The notes beneath the pieces are model-generated. The model was not told where the DNA came from. It saw only the letters and a program-made list of their open reading frames with translations, and ran no database searches. From NCBI GenBank assembly GCA_963826105.1, contig CAWGWA010000002.1, positions 49,778 through 113,777 on the forward strand: a stretch of DNA of 64,000 bases, in the 5' to 3' direction. The translations under genes and the position numbers were made by a program. The stretch is from WHTI01 sp963826105. Its GTDB lineage: Bacteria > Actinomycetota > CADDZG01 > WHSQ01. Of the stretch, positions 63,912 to 64,000 are shown one piece after another (the first letter of the stretch is position 1; every line of letters begins with the position of its first letter).

Positions 63912-64000
63912 GCACCTACGGTCCGTCGTCAGGCGGCGGTGTGGGTGATGCCGCCCCAATAAGATTCCCATTCTCATCTGGCGAGCCCCGCCGGTGACGG
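63912..64000 (+). other. Window tail without a recognisable gene
   Basis: The last 89 bp carry no complete gene, RNA or repeat that I can identify. Confidence 0.5.

Noticed and set aside
1..64000. CRISPR arrays, insertion sequences and prophage structural genes
   Set aside because: No regularly spaced repeats, transposase or phage structural proteins were seen; the only candidate for mobile behaviour is the DUF222 HNH gene.

Overview
The window is high-G+C bacterial DNA and most likely comes from an actinobacterium, probably an uncultivated or metagenome-assembled one. The order recO-uppS ... glyS ... dgt-dnaG-rpoD is a classic actinobacterial housekeeping block. A mycothiol-type MDMPI protein, a DUF222 HNH nuclease with a Gram-positive LexA box, a DUF664 DinB-fold protein and a FliA/WhiG-type sigma factor fit the same assignment.

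Layout. 1-17 kb is housekeeping: an NHL propeller protein, recO, uppS, a cold-shock gene with a structured leader, an MscS-type channel, two CNNM/HlyC membrane proteins, glyS, ppdK, a P-loop protein, an ABC exporter pair, dgt, dnaG and rpoD. 17-26 kb holds two tRNAs, sigma factors, YbaK, a methyltransferase, an SOS-boxed HNH nuclease, a trans-sulfuration enzyme, a nitroreductase with an AhpD-like gene, an ECF sigma/anti-sigma pair and a 5'-3' exonuclease. 26-43.5 kb holds transporters (MFS, YibE/F, a three-gene ABC-2 set, an MDR-type ABC exporter, TauE, a LIV-type binding protein, SemiSWEET), flavoproteins and a secreted 5'-nucleotidase. 43.6-58.4 kb is one long co-directional, mostly overlapping operon: coxG, amidase, DUF2877 (AllH), AMP-forming ligase, a three-subunit molybdenum hydroxylase, HyuA, HyuB, FdrA (AllF) and DUF1116 (AllG). 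58.4-61.5 kb is a lower-G+C island with ImmA/IrrE, an HD phosphohydrolase and a small coupled gene. The end carries an MDMPI protein, an isoaspartyl peptidase and a divergent GntR regulator.

Two results stand out. First, the AhpD-like gene at 23606-24157 (minus) has an in-frame UGA exactly where the second Cys of the CxxC redox motif should be. Eighteen nucleotides later comes a perfect 6-bp hairpin with apical loop GGUCU, the bacterial SECIS signature, so it is very probably a selenoprotein (CxxU). Second, the 14.7-kb operon combines a Mo hydroxylase, an ATP-dependent hydantoinase and all three components of the AllFGH-type carbamoyltransferase. This suggests complete breakdown of a cyclic ureide or similar N-heterocycle, possibly through oxalurate, oxamate and oxalate to oxalyl-CoA.

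Caution: about twenty single-base frameshifts, mostly one extra base, interrupt otherwise intact genes, including essential dnaG. This points to sequence error more than to gene decay. Such genes are given as one feature, with the break position stated.
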